Source: Termitomyces sp. T153 | Lineage: Eukaryota > Basidiomycota > Agaricomycetes > Agaricales > Lyophyllaceae | DNA length: 16,449 bases | Assembly (NCBI GenBank): GCA_018296165.2 | Contig: JACKQL020000284.1 | Span: 1-16,449 of the forward strand | Direction of reading: 5' to 3' | In this document: positions 9,060-16,449 of the stretch, in pieces | Numbering within the stretch: the first letter of the stretch is position 1 | Layout of the letters: every line of letters begins with the position of its first letter | Program-made: the position numbers and the translations under genes | The notes under the pieces: model-generated | Databases searched by the model: none | What the model was told of the DNA's origin: nothing | The model's input: the letters and a program-made list of their open reading frames with translations, nothing else

Positions 9060-9450
9060 TGAGTGTCAGGGTCTTGTAAATGTGGGGATCTGGCTATGCA
9101 GTGTTTGCCTTTAGTGGACACTTGCTTGAATTTCCCAAATGGCTGCAGTATGGCTCCTGGCATTGAGTGCATCCTTTATGGTTCTTCAAGAGCTTCTTTT
9201 CCTCCTCCATAAGCTTGAAGAGGTGGAGAAGAGTGGTGTTATTTCCAGAGTTTGCTGGGGATGTGGATTGTGTCCTTGCTGGTGGGTCTGAGAAATGATC
9301 TGCCAGGAGTTTGCATTTCTAACATTCAACAGCATGGGCAGTGTTGTTAGCATCAATGAGCCTTTGAGTTCAAGTGTTCTCCTTGCAGAGGTCTTTGTCA
9401 AGCTCTGTTAGCTCACAGACACAGTTGGGGAATGTGTGGTTGCAACAATG
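9060..9450 (-). pseudogene. gypsy gag C-terminal tail, truncated
   Basis: Shifting frames read CRLLADHFSDPPA-like and LMEEEKKLLKNHKGCTQC segments, with Cys/His residues that suggest a decayed zinc knuckle just before the protease. The N-terminal half of gag is missing: sequence on the other side of about 9450 belongs to a plus-strand element. Confidence 0.45.
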
Positions 9451-9467
9451 CCACACTATTCCCAGAC

Positions 9468-9693
9468 CAAGAATGCCCATGCCCAGGACCAGTGATAATG
9501 AAAGATGAGGCAATGGACTAGTACCTGATTGATAAGATCATTGACATGCAACACCATGGCAGAGGCAGACAATACCTGGTTAGATGGGGGGGGGATATGG
9601 CCCCAACCACAACAAATGGCTGCCAAAATTGGAGTTGGAGGACTGTGAAGCACTTAATGCATGGGAGAGGGAGAATGGAATGGAAGCATGAGG
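9468..9693 (+). pseudogene. chromovirus integrase C-terminus with chromodomain, broken
   Basis: The plus strand reads PDQECPCPGPVIMKDEAMD, a TAG stop, then YLIDKIIDMQHHGRGRQYLV, RW and a G-run. One frame on, it reads YGPNHNKWLPKLELEDCEAL and NAWERENGMEA before a stop. This is a chromodomain (aromatic cage positions Y and W-x-P retained) as found at the end of Ty3/gypsy chromovirus integrases, which guide insertion to modified chromatin. The frame break coincides with a run of nine G at 9586-9594, consistent with slippage. It lies opposite in orientation to the gypsy body on its left. Confidence 0.82.
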
Positions 9694-9705
9694 GATAGGA
9701 ACTTC

Positions 9706-9731
9706 TGGAGAGGGGAGGAGTGTAAGCCCGC
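9706..9731 (+). other. polypurine tract and 11-bp stub of a chromovirus 3' LTR
   Basis: GGAGAGGGGAGGAG (about 9707-9720) is followed directly by TGTAAGCCCGC (9721-9731), the expected junction of purine tract and LTR start downstream of a chromodomain. The LTR then stops where the copia LTR begins, at TGTTAGAAG. Confidence 0.5.
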
Positions 9732-10059
9732 TGTTAGAAGTATGAATCTATGATGCACAGTTTATCCTCAGTCACTGTATAATCGACTGTATTCAGTACC
9801 TGTGATGCACAGTTAATCTAATCTAATTGTAAGTATTGTTTCTTGTTTGTATAGTTATGCACTCACCCTCAGTCACTGTATAATTGACTGAGGGTGTTCT
9901 ATGCAATCTAGTGATATATATACATAATGTTCTTCCATTGTCTGAAGTTCATGTCCATTGTCGTTGGTGGCCAAGGTCACCAAACAAAGGATGCTGGCCA
10001 CCGATTAATGCCACTCACAGTGTATTGCTCCTATCAAACTTCATCACTAGACTTTGACA
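9732..10059 (-). repeat. copia 3' LTR (328 bp)
   Basis: In element orientation it starts TGTCAAAGTC at 10059 and ends CTTCTAACA at 9732, with TGT..ACA ends. It is preceded by a purine tract and contains TATATATA at 9915-9922 as its likely promoter. It also holds internal repeats: CCTCAGTCACTGTATAAT-type units at 9766 and 9867, and TGATGCACAGTT at 9751 and 9803. An alternative outer boundary at 9721 (TGTAAG) cannot be excluded. Confidence 0.65.
9864..9896. repeat. 12-bp inverted repeat (hairpin) in copia LTR
   Basis: Arms CACCCTCAGTCA and TGACTGAGGGTG pair perfectly around a 9-nt loop. It sits about 20 nt past the TATA-like run in element orientation, so at or just after the probable transcription start. 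Confidence 0.75.
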
Positions 10060-10070
10060 CTCCTCCTCAC
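10060..10070 (-). other. polypurine tract of the copia element
   Basis: The minus strand reads GTGAGGAGGAG directly before the TGTCAAAG LTR start. It also overlaps the possible natural stop of the polyprotein (TGA at 10067-10069). Confidence 0.6.
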
Positions 10071-10123
10071 TGTGAGTGATTGTCTCCTCCTTGTGCAGGA
10101 GCCTGGCATATGCTGAGGACTGC

Positions 10124-10736
10124 TCATAATTTAGTGAATTGTGGTGTGGCCAGAGCTTTTGTGAATAGATTGGTGGCATTGTCTTTGGTGTTGCTGTAAT
10201 GTAGTACCAACTCTTTCAAGGCCACCCACTCGCATAGGAAATGGTATTTGATGTCCATGTGTTTGATGTGTTGGTGGAGCATAGGATCTTCCAATAGGTT
10301 CATGGACAAGTTGTTATTGCAGAGAATGATCGTAGGGCTTCCTGGGGCATATCCTATTGCTGTAAGCAAAGTTCATAGCCATACGCACTCCTGAGCTGCC
10401 TCAAATGCAGCTATGTACTTGGCCTCGCATGATGAGGCCATGACAGTATGTTGTTTTCAGGTAGCCCAAGAAATTATCCCTGAACCTAGTGACCACGCAT
10501 ACCCCCCTACACTCCTCCTAGTATCTGGGCAATTTGCCCAGTCAGAGTCTGTGAATCCTATTAGGTGGATGGGTTGTTGTCCTCCCAGGCTAAGTTCCAG
10601 TGTACGGGTGCCTTTTAGGTAGTGAAGAGTGCATATTGCCACATGCCAGTGTGTGTGAGTGAAGCAGTCGAGGAATTGCGAGAATTGTTGGACTGCATAT
10701 TGGATGTTGGGGTGTGTAGACACTGCTAGCCAGAGT
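10124..10736 (-). pseudogene. copia RNase H domain
   Basis: STHPNIQYAVQQFSQFL and HYLKGTRTLELSLGG lead to GFTDSDWANCPDTRRSVGGY, carrying the first RNase H Asp. Then come MASSCEAKYIAAFEAAQE (Glu), ILCNNNLSMNLLEDPM (the usual DNQ appears as NNN, losing an Asp) and HIKHMDIKYHF. TGA stops at 10457 and 10373 interrupt it. Confidence 0.85.
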
Positions 10737-11860
10737 AATCTGCCAACCAGTCATTGATATGGGATGCAATCTATCTTATCCCGTTCATCCTGAGTGAGTG
10801 TGGCAGTATCTGTGCGTCAAAGTTTGGTTCCGGGTTCCATGGGTGTGGAAAGAGGTGCTGCCTCTGTTTGGCCAAATTGCTGTACCATCTTGTCAATTAG
10901 CATAGTCTGGGATAAGTGTACTCAGTGGTTCTCCCAATCCCAATTTACCGCTATGCCTAGGATATGACAAGGTGTTCCCAGATCAGCGATTGTCCACATT
11001 TTGCTCATCTGGGCTTTGAAATGTGTGTTTGTGGCTTTGGTGTTGGCTATGGACAGGAAGTTGTTGACATGGACACCCACAATGACTGTCCCAATGTCAG
11101 TTTTCCAGTAGTAGATACATGCCTCACATTCGAGGCATGTAAATCCCCATTTCTGCATGCATGCATCCATCATCTTATTCCAGATCCTCCCTGCCTGTTT
11201 CATTCCGTATAGTCCTTTCAGAAGTCGACAAACCCAGCCTTCTTTGTCCTTCTCCTCAAAGCCCCTCGGTTGCTCCATGAAGATTGTCTCCTCCTCAGGC
11301 AATATGCGTTTAGGAAAGCCGTCTTGATGTCGATTTGGTTCACGTCCCAGCCTAAGGTGGCCGCCATGTGCAATAGGATCCTCCAGGATTCTGTGCATGC
11401 AGTAGGTGAGGTAGTCTTTGTATAGTCCCTACCATATACCTGATTGAATCCCTGGATTACGTGCTGGGTTTTGAACCATGTTATTGTGCCATTCTCATTC
11501 TGTTTGATTGTGAATATTGGTCAACCTTTCAAGACACAGTGTCCTCATGGAACCTCCTCTCATGGTACTAGGGTCCATACACCCATATCCTTGAGTGAAT
11601 CAAGCTCTTCCTGATATGATGCCTCCCATCTTTGACCATCTGGTGAGTCTCTTGCTTCCTCCCATGTTTTTGGTGCCTCCAAGTTGCCCTCAAGGTTGAT
11701 GTCGGTGCAGTTGTCAATTGCGTCAAGTGCTGAGAGGATTTGATCTAGATCAGAATCAGGCTTCTTGCCACTGTTATTTACTTGCCTCTGTTCATTGACC
11801 CCTTTCTTCCTTTCTGCCCTCTCTTCCCTTACTCTAATTGCTGACTCCCTCAACTCTCTT
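10737..11860 (-). pseudogene. copia reverse transcriptase, HVNN active site
   Basis: RT starts with EAPKTWEEARDSPDGQRWEA and DMGVWTLVP. It continues PIFTIKQNENGTITWFKTQH, VIQGFNQVYGRDYTKTTSPT and VNQIDIKTAFLN (first catalytic Asp present). After the 1-nt deletion it resumes ILPEEETIFMEQPRGFE and WVCRLLKGLYGMKQAGRIWN. The catalytic box, YVDD in the family, reads HVNN at 11060-11071, so both Asp are lost. Confidence 0.87.
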
Positions 11861-11934
11861 ACAGCCTTCTCAGTCCTTGTTTCTCCATGATGTTCTTGGT
11901 CGGCCTTCTTTGTGGGGATTATCGTGTGCTGTAA

Positions 11935-13341
11935 TCATTGGATTGGTGGGTTCTGTGGCTCTGTGTCAGGCATGCCTGGTGTGAGTGGGTGAGGGGTGGC
12001 AGTTTCATTATGTGTGGGTCCAAGGATGCCTGGTATGGGGATGACCTCATCATTGGGTTGTTGTGGTATGGAGGATGTGGTTTTAGTTATGCTATCTATG
12101 GTAATGGGATTGGCTTCATAATTATGGTGATGTTGGATTGTGAGTGATGGGGTATTGTGACTCTCGATGAATTTGACATGGTACAAACTGTAGACTTTTC
12201 TTGTGGTGTGATTGTAACATTGATAAGCTTTTGAGTTCTGATCATAGCTGATGAGGGTGCATTCAATCAAGCGCTCGTATATCTTTGGGTTGTGCCTGTT
12301 CATTATCAAAACAAATACCCGACATCCTATTTCCTGGATGTAGGAGTAGTCAGGTTTCCGTCCATACCATAGTTCATCAGGTGTGACATCCCATACTGCA
12401 GATGTTTTGGTTTTCCCATGGAGATGTGCAACTGTCAAATAAAATTTGTCCCATAAGAAGGGAGGGCAACTTGCCGCTATCCTCATGGTACGTGCCTTTC
12501 CCATCAGTGTTCAGTGCATGCGCTCCACTTGACCCATGTGAGCAGATGTATATGGAGCCCTGACCTCAAGTATGATGCCTCAATCTTTGTACCACCTCCT
12601 ATGGTCATTGCCATTGAGTTCCCCATCCCTATCAGTCCGTAGGGTAGTCAAACGCAGGCCTGTCTCATTTTCTTGGGCCAGGATCCAGGCCGTGAGTTCA
12701 TTGAATGCATCATCCTTGGCTTTTAAGGATATTGACCAAGGCTTATTGGTGTAGTCATCAACAATGTTCATTACGTAGTTATTTCCAGTCCTTGACGTTA
12801 CAGCCATTTGTCCTGCTAAGTCCACCCAGACCTTTTCTAGCTTTCTGATTGCCCTATGCCCCTCACCCTCTTCCCTCTCCTTTGGTACCAGCATCCTTGT
12901 CTGCTTGCCAAGGATGCAATGGTCACATTTTGGAGGTTTTGAGTGCAAGAATGGGGGCATACCTTGGATCATGCCTGCGTGCGCCATCTGAATGATGGAT
13001 TGGTAATTCGTGTGGCCTAGATGAAGGTGCCATGAGTGAAGGTCAGGGGAGGCATGTACTGCGAGTGCATGGTTGTTGGCAAGGTTCAATGTGTGTAGGT
13101 CTTGGTTTGGGATGAGGCAAGTGGAGGCTATGACTTTGCCATCTTCTTTGCTTAGTGTGGCTCTTGTGTTGTCAAAGGTAGCTGACACACCTAGCTGTTT
13201 GATCATTTTACTGACCAATATGAGTTGGACAGTAGACTTTGGGACATGAAGAGCGTTTTCTAGGTCAAGGTATCCTCCTTCTGCAACATGCAGGCAAAGA
13301 GTGCCTATTCCCATTGCAAATATCGCTGTCCCTCCGATGCC
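11935..13341 (-). pseudogene. copia integrase (zinc-binding domain, catalytic core, C-terminal extension)
   Basis: LHSWHLHLGHTNYQSIIQMA...CDHCILGKQTR forms the HHCC pre-integrase domain (about 12890-13050). The core follows with KVWVDLAGQM (Asp), LRTDRDGELNG (Asp) and SAHMGQVERMH (Glu), so the D-D-E triad is still readable. Next come WYGRKPDYSYIQEIGCRVFV and the GKQ-like C-terminal region, then a Pro/Thr-rich linker. TGA stops at 12580 and 12511 fall inside the core, and another at 11935 follows the linker. Confidence 0.85.
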
Positions 13342-13761
13342 TCAAATTGGGTGATTTACTGGTGTGATTGATACGAAGTCGCTGGCATTGAGGGAAATAT
13401 GGACCATGGCTCCTGAGTCCAGAAAAAATGGACTGGCCATGGTTTTGATGCAGGACAGGACAAGGTTGGAATCATGATTGGGTTGGGTGATGGTGTTCCC
13501 AGTGCTCTCCTCCTCAAGGACAATCCATGCATCAATCTCGAGGTCTTCCATGTCCATCAGTGTCCCTGTGTCTGGCAAAGCATCTGAGGCAAGTCCTGCA
13601 AACTCCAATTTGGCTGTTGTTGCCAGTTTCCCAGTCTGTGTGGTGAGGTATGCTGCGATAGTGTCAGAATCCCCTTCTATTGTGAAGGCGTTCCCTCCAG
13701 ATGGTGTGAGTGTTACTTTGGTTGACTTCTTCTTATCCTTATTGCATTTCTCATAGAACAC
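13342..13761 (-). pseudogene. copia aspartic protease region
   Basis: MASPFFLDSGAMVHISLNAS places the catalytic Asp-Ser-Gly-Ala at 13408-13419 in the usual copia context (LDSGA..H). The catalytic triplet is intact. Upstream is a Thr/Asp-rich linker. A TGA at 13342 interrupts the frame just before GIGGTAI. Confidence 0.8.
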
Positions 13762-14673
13762 CAGTCAAGCTTTCTTTGACTCATCTAGAGTCTTCCCAGC
13801 CATTGCACCCCCTTCTAGGATGCACCAAGGAGCTGTGTGGCCCGTGTATATGTGAACAGCTTGCCCCTTTGCTTTGCATGTAGAGCATGTGATCTTACTC
13901 CTAAATCCCTTTGCCATGAGTGCGACTGGAGACGTATCAGCTGGTATGTTGCCTGTCCTATCTGCTTCTAGTAGGGTCTGCTCCCCCTCAAGGAATCATC
14001 AAATCTCCACTGGTCTGTACTTCCCATCTGCCTGGCCCAGGTCCCAAGAGATGATAGACCTGATGTGAGAGAAGGATTTTTCAAATAGGGAAGATAGGAC
14101 AGCAATGGATTTGAGAAGATCTTTGGTGATGTCTCTGGCATCAAAAGCACAGTCGATCTTCTCAAATATCCCATCAACTGTCTTGGTAATGGGTTCCATC
14201 AGGGAGCATCTGGTGGTGAGTGCTTCCTGTAGTAGTCGCACTTGTTGAACAGGGACAGCACCACCGTGTCATTCTCTCAGGTAATCCCACAGAGTGACTG
14301 GGTTCTCCTCATCAGCACAGAGTTTCTGCTTGGACATGGAAATCGCCTGCTTCAGGAAGGCACAAGCCTGTCATTTGTTGGATGTCCAAGCATGGTAGGC
14401 CCGGGGCTCATAGGTGGCATGAGGGGCAGGAGGTGGGTCAAAAATGTAGTCCCAGAGCTGTACCATGGAGAGTTCAAGTTTCATTATATAGGCCCAGTCT
14501 GAGTACTTGCCATCATCCTTCTCCAGGATGTGCCCACTCCAGGACGATGTGATCCTCCTGACTGGCAGGACAACAGGGTTATTGCCATTGTCTACTGTGC
14601 ACATCTCTGCGATCTGGGTGGTGGATGGGGTTTCAGTTGGTTCAGAGGGCTGGTCTTTTGGCATAGGGGTCAT
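13762..14673 (-). pseudogene. copia gag region
   Basis: N-terminal MTPMPKDQPSEPT and a tryptophan-containing stretch (SDWAYIMKLELSMVQLWDYI) resemble the start of fungal copia gag. The middle part reads EKIDCAFDARDITKDLLKSI...HIRSIISWDLGQADG, the helical capsid-like portion. Near 13817-13890, CSTCKAKG...HIYTGHTAPWC may be a zinc-knuckle variant: the Cys and His residues are present but the spacing differs from canonical CX2CX4HX4C. Five TGA stops interrupt it. Confidence 0.75.
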
Positions 14674-14874
14674 GGTGTGCTAGGGGGGGGTTTATGACTG
14701 GTATAGGGAAAAACAAAGGGATTCCAGGTGCACACAATCAAACAAGATCGTAGATTGTGATCGGGTGATTTCCCCGGCAGATAATTAGGAGCAATTTATG
14801 AGGACAGCAGCTGTCTTTGCAAAACAGTGTTTTATGCAGAGATTCCGTCTTCTAATATGCAGCACAGCAGTAAG

Positions 14875-14882
14875 CCATAACC
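14875..14882 (-). other. copia primer binding site, internal initiator-tRNA type
   Basis: Directly after the LTR end CTAACA, the minus strand reads GGTTATGG. This is complementary to CCAUAACC, the anticodon loop and stem of many eukaryotic initiator-Met tRNAs. Drosophila copia is known to prime from an internal cut in this tRNA. The match is short (8 nt, then divergent), so confidence is moderate. Confidence 0.5.
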
Positions 14883-14893
14883 TGTTAGAAGTA
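14883..14893 (-). repeat. remnant of copia 5' LTR (11 bp)
   Basis: TGTTAGAAGTA (plus strand) equals 9732-9742, the outer end of the 328-bp LTR. Identity stops abruptly afterwards, so the rest of this LTR has been deleted or displaced. Confidence 0.5.
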
Positions 14894-15358
14894 CCTGGGA
14901 AAGTGGCTGTGCGCCCATTATATGCGACGACTTTGGACTGTGCTGACTAAAATTTGTCAGCGCTGACAAATGCTGACAAATTTCAACCCTTTTATGGTAA
15001 CAGGCTGTTTTGCTGCTCTTTGGATACATTTTTTACAAAAAAAAATACAGTAGACAACTTTAATGAATAAATACTATCTTTTGACTATGTGTAAAAGGTG
15101 CCAATTGGTCTGCAGGGATGAAAAAGGCCAAACGCGATTTAGTGGACACTGTTTTTCACGCCTCGCACGTTTTTTGACACAACATGACCAAATAATGGGC
15201 ATTTCCGAAGTTGTGGAAAGGAGGCCACACGACAAAGTATGTTTCGTCACATCTATTGATTGATTGATGTTGACTAACAAGCTTATTAGTAACTCCTTAA
15301 CCACATTGAGCTATTGATACATCAAATATCTCATCATGCAAGTCAATTTTAATGGTTT
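14894..15358. other. AT-rich spacer, no supported gene
   Basis: It contains a 20-bp palindrome with a direct-repeat extension, a run of nine A near 15038-15046, and three ATTG units near 15256-15267. An open stretch at 15063-15263 with a few Cys and His residues (CKRCQLVC...) is too short and uncharacteristic to call. It may be the 5' end or promoter of the gene to the right. Confidence 0.45.
14952..14981. repeat. 20-bp perfect palindrome plus direct repeat of one arm
   Basis: ATTTGTCAGCGCTGACAAAT (14952-14971) is its own reverse complement. The arm GCTGACAAAT recurs at once at 14972-14981. Such clustered arms often mark transposon termini or transposase binding sites. Confidence 0.8.
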
Positions 15359-16449
15359 TTGACTGTTAAATTGCTTAACAATGGATGTTATAGGCAACCA
15401 CCTACTACTCCTGAAAGCCAAAGGCAACAAGCTAGGAATCAAAGGAGACTTGAACAGTTACAAATGACAGATCCTGACAATCGTCGAGCAAATAGAAACA
15501 ATAGATCTTTGGAACAGATCAATACTGTGGTTGTCCCACCACTTCAATTGGGGCCTGGGGGTATCAATCAATCTATGGGAACTGGGGGTTTGAGACCTAT
15601 AGCCACTGCTTCTGGCTCTTTGGGAAGACCTATAGGCAGGCAGCTGCTGCTGCTGATCCATTTTTTATGGACATTCCAGAAACTGTTTTGCCTGAAGGGT
15701 GGGATGCTCCTTTGCAGAATCCCATACCTAGAGTGGTGCCACCTCTACCTCCTCCTGTACAGAGAAGAGGCAATAGACTCAATCAGTCTGCTGTTGCTCA
15801 AGCTGCTATGGTCATTCCAGAAACAGTTTTACCAGAAGGTTGGGATGCTCCTTTACAGAATCCCTTACCTAGAATGGTGCCACTGTTGCCTGCTCCTGTA
15901 CATAGAAGGGTCAGAAATCCTCTTTTACCAGAGCTTATAATGGTACCAGCTCCACTTGCTCCCCAAGCACTGTTGGAAGAGCAACAAAGGCTGAGACAGA
16001 GGCAACAAGAGCAGGCACTGGCAATCTTGCAAGAGCAACAAAGGCTAAGGCATATTGTTATGGGTACAGAGCAGGAGAGGCAACAACAAGGGGCACTAGC
16101 AGTGTTGCAAGAGCAACAAAGACTGAGACAAGATCAGGAAAGGCAACAGGCATTGGCTATTTTGAGCCAGGAAAGACAGGAGAGAGCAAGACAGGAAGAA
16201 GAGCTATTCAGAGCAGAGGTCAGTTCAAGACTACTTCAAAATGCTACTTTAATTAACAAAGTTCAATAGCATATTGATCTGAATCCTGAACATAGGCCTT
16301 TGAATGCAGCTATGGCTCAAAGAATCTTTCAAGGCTGGGAACAGCAACATGAAGCTGATCTGGAAGAGGATTTCAATGATTTAGGTCCTCAGAATGATAT
16401 ACCTTCTGAGGATGACTTGGAATATGTTGATCCTGCTCAACATCAACTA
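15359..16449 (+). CDS. unrecognised Q/R-rich coiled-coil gene, partial and probably broken
   Basis: Two plus-strand frames overlap. The first (about 15395-15642) reads RQPPTTPESQRQQARNQRRL and EQLQMTDPDNRRANRNNRSL, then a Gly/Ser stretch ending GRPIGRQ. The second resumes AAAADPFFMDIPETVLPEGW and runs on to a TAG at 16267-16269; the same frame stays open to the window edge (HIDLNPEHRPLNAAMAQRIF...DIPSEDDLEYVD). A 1-nt frameshift in GGCAGGCAG, or an intron ending at 15643, could join the frames. Residues from about 15970 form repeated LQEQQRLR coiled-coil units, then an acidic tail. No ATG start is clear. The Arg/Gln-rich opening loosely resembles N-termini of fungal Helitron proteins, but no Rep or helicase motif lies in the window. 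Confidence 0.5.
15667..15918 (+). repeat. tandem in-frame duplication, period 141 bp (47 codons)
   Basis: The unit at 15667-15777 (MDIPETVLPEGWDAPLQNP...) recurs at 15808-15918 (MVIPETVLPEGWDAPLQNP...), about 37 matched codons each. The duplication is in frame, and several differences are at third positions, as if both units were kept under protein-level selection. Confidence 0.85.

Larger units (their letters stand above)
6371..9450 (-). mobile_element. decayed Ty3/gypsy retrotransposon body, minus strand
   Basis: From right to left there is a gag tail, aspartic protease, reverse transcriptase, RNase H and integrase. This is the Ty3/gypsy order, with integrase after RNase H. Frames change repeatedly and stops of all kinds interrupt them (for example TAG for a conserved position near 7051). 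Both ends are truncated: the integrase core is lost at about 6370 and gag at about 9450. No LTR is attached to either end. Confidence 0.82.
10124..14673 (-). pseudogene. copia gag-pol polyprotein pseudogene
   Basis: It starts at the ATG at 14673-14671 (MTPMPKDQPSEPTETPSTTQ) and stays in one frame to 11308. A single missing base at about 11306-11307 (AAC-GC-ATA instead of AAC-GGC-ATA) shifts it, and the new frame runs to 10124. The in-frame stops all read TGA: 14371, 14269, 13999, 13996, 13765, 13342, 12580, 12511, 11935, 11521, 10922, 10817, 10751, 10457 and 10373. A further TGA at 10124 or 10067 may be the true terminator. Where the neighbouring family sequence is recognisable, they sit at positions expected to be Arg. 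Length is about 1,517 codons, normal for copia. Domains are listed separately. Confidence 0.88.
9732..14893 (-). mobile_element. Ty1/copia retrotransposon, minus strand, inactive, one LTR nearly lost
   Basis: Reading leftwards from 14893: an 11-bp LTR remnant, a primer-binding site, a 201-nt leader, gag, protease, integrase, RT, RNase H, a purine tract and a 328-bp LTR. Integrase before RT is diagnostic of copia. The total of about 5.2 kb is normal for the family. The coding frame is preserved except for one 1-nt deletion and about 15 TGA stops. Confidence 0.87.

Noticed and set aside
15063..15304. Possible small zinc-finger-like protein (CKRCQLVC...) and an overlapping minus frame
   Set aside because: Cys/His spacing fits no known finger, both strands are open, and the region is AT-rich spacer. 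Noted only as a possible upstream exon.
15359..16449. Firm Helitron assignment for the right-edge gene
   Set aside because: Only the Arg/Gln-rich opening is reminiscent. No Rep HUH motif, helicase motif or Helitron terminus can be seen.

Overview
The window reads as accessory, transposon-packed nuclear DNA of a filamentous basidiomycete, most likely an Agaricomycete. This is an inference from three things: the retroelement types, two short introns of 50 and 55 nt with GT..AG ends, and a mutation spectrum dominated by C-to-T changes at CpG. I find no rRNA, tRNA, CRISPR array or ordinary host operon.

Layout. (1) Positions 1-6113 hold an LTR retrotransposon on the + strand with two long LTRs. 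The 5' LTR lacks its first 3 bases, which lie outside the window; the 3' LTR is 4949-6113. A purine tract sits directly before the 3' LTR. Its 3.8-kb GC-rich interior has no recognisable gag-pol, so it resembles a large non-autonomous derivative. Against the left edge of the 3' LTR, in antisense, lies a three-exon gene (3608-4738, minus strand). It encodes a predicted 341-residue coiled-coil protein with a bipartite nuclear-localisation-like motif. (2) Positions 6114-9450 hold 257 bp of unassigned sequence, then a badly decayed minus-strand Ty3/gypsy gag-pol (integrase, RNase H, RT, protease, gag tail, reading leftwards). (3) Positions 9468-9731 hold the 3' tail of another gypsy chromovirus on the + strand: a chromodomain, a purine tract and the first 11 bases of an LTR. 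(4) Positions 9732-14893 hold a minus-strand Ty1/copia element. One LTR (328 bp) is present; the other is reduced to 11 bp. Its polyprotein is one continuous frame apart from a single 1-nt deletion and about 15 in-frame stops, every one TGA. (5) Positions 14894-15358 are AT-rich spacer with a 20-bp palindrome. (6) From 15359 to the right edge runs part of an unrecognised Q/R-rich, coiled-coil gene on the + strand, with a tandem 47-residue duplication and an internal TAG.

Together these form a nested transposon graveyard. The gypsy and copia bodies are old and catalytically dead. The LTR element at the left is young (10 differences in about 1,162 aligned LTR bases). CpG decay explains most of the LTR differences, the copia stops and the loss of RT catalytic aspartates. 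The most interesting object is the spliced antisense gene inside the non-autonomous LTR element.
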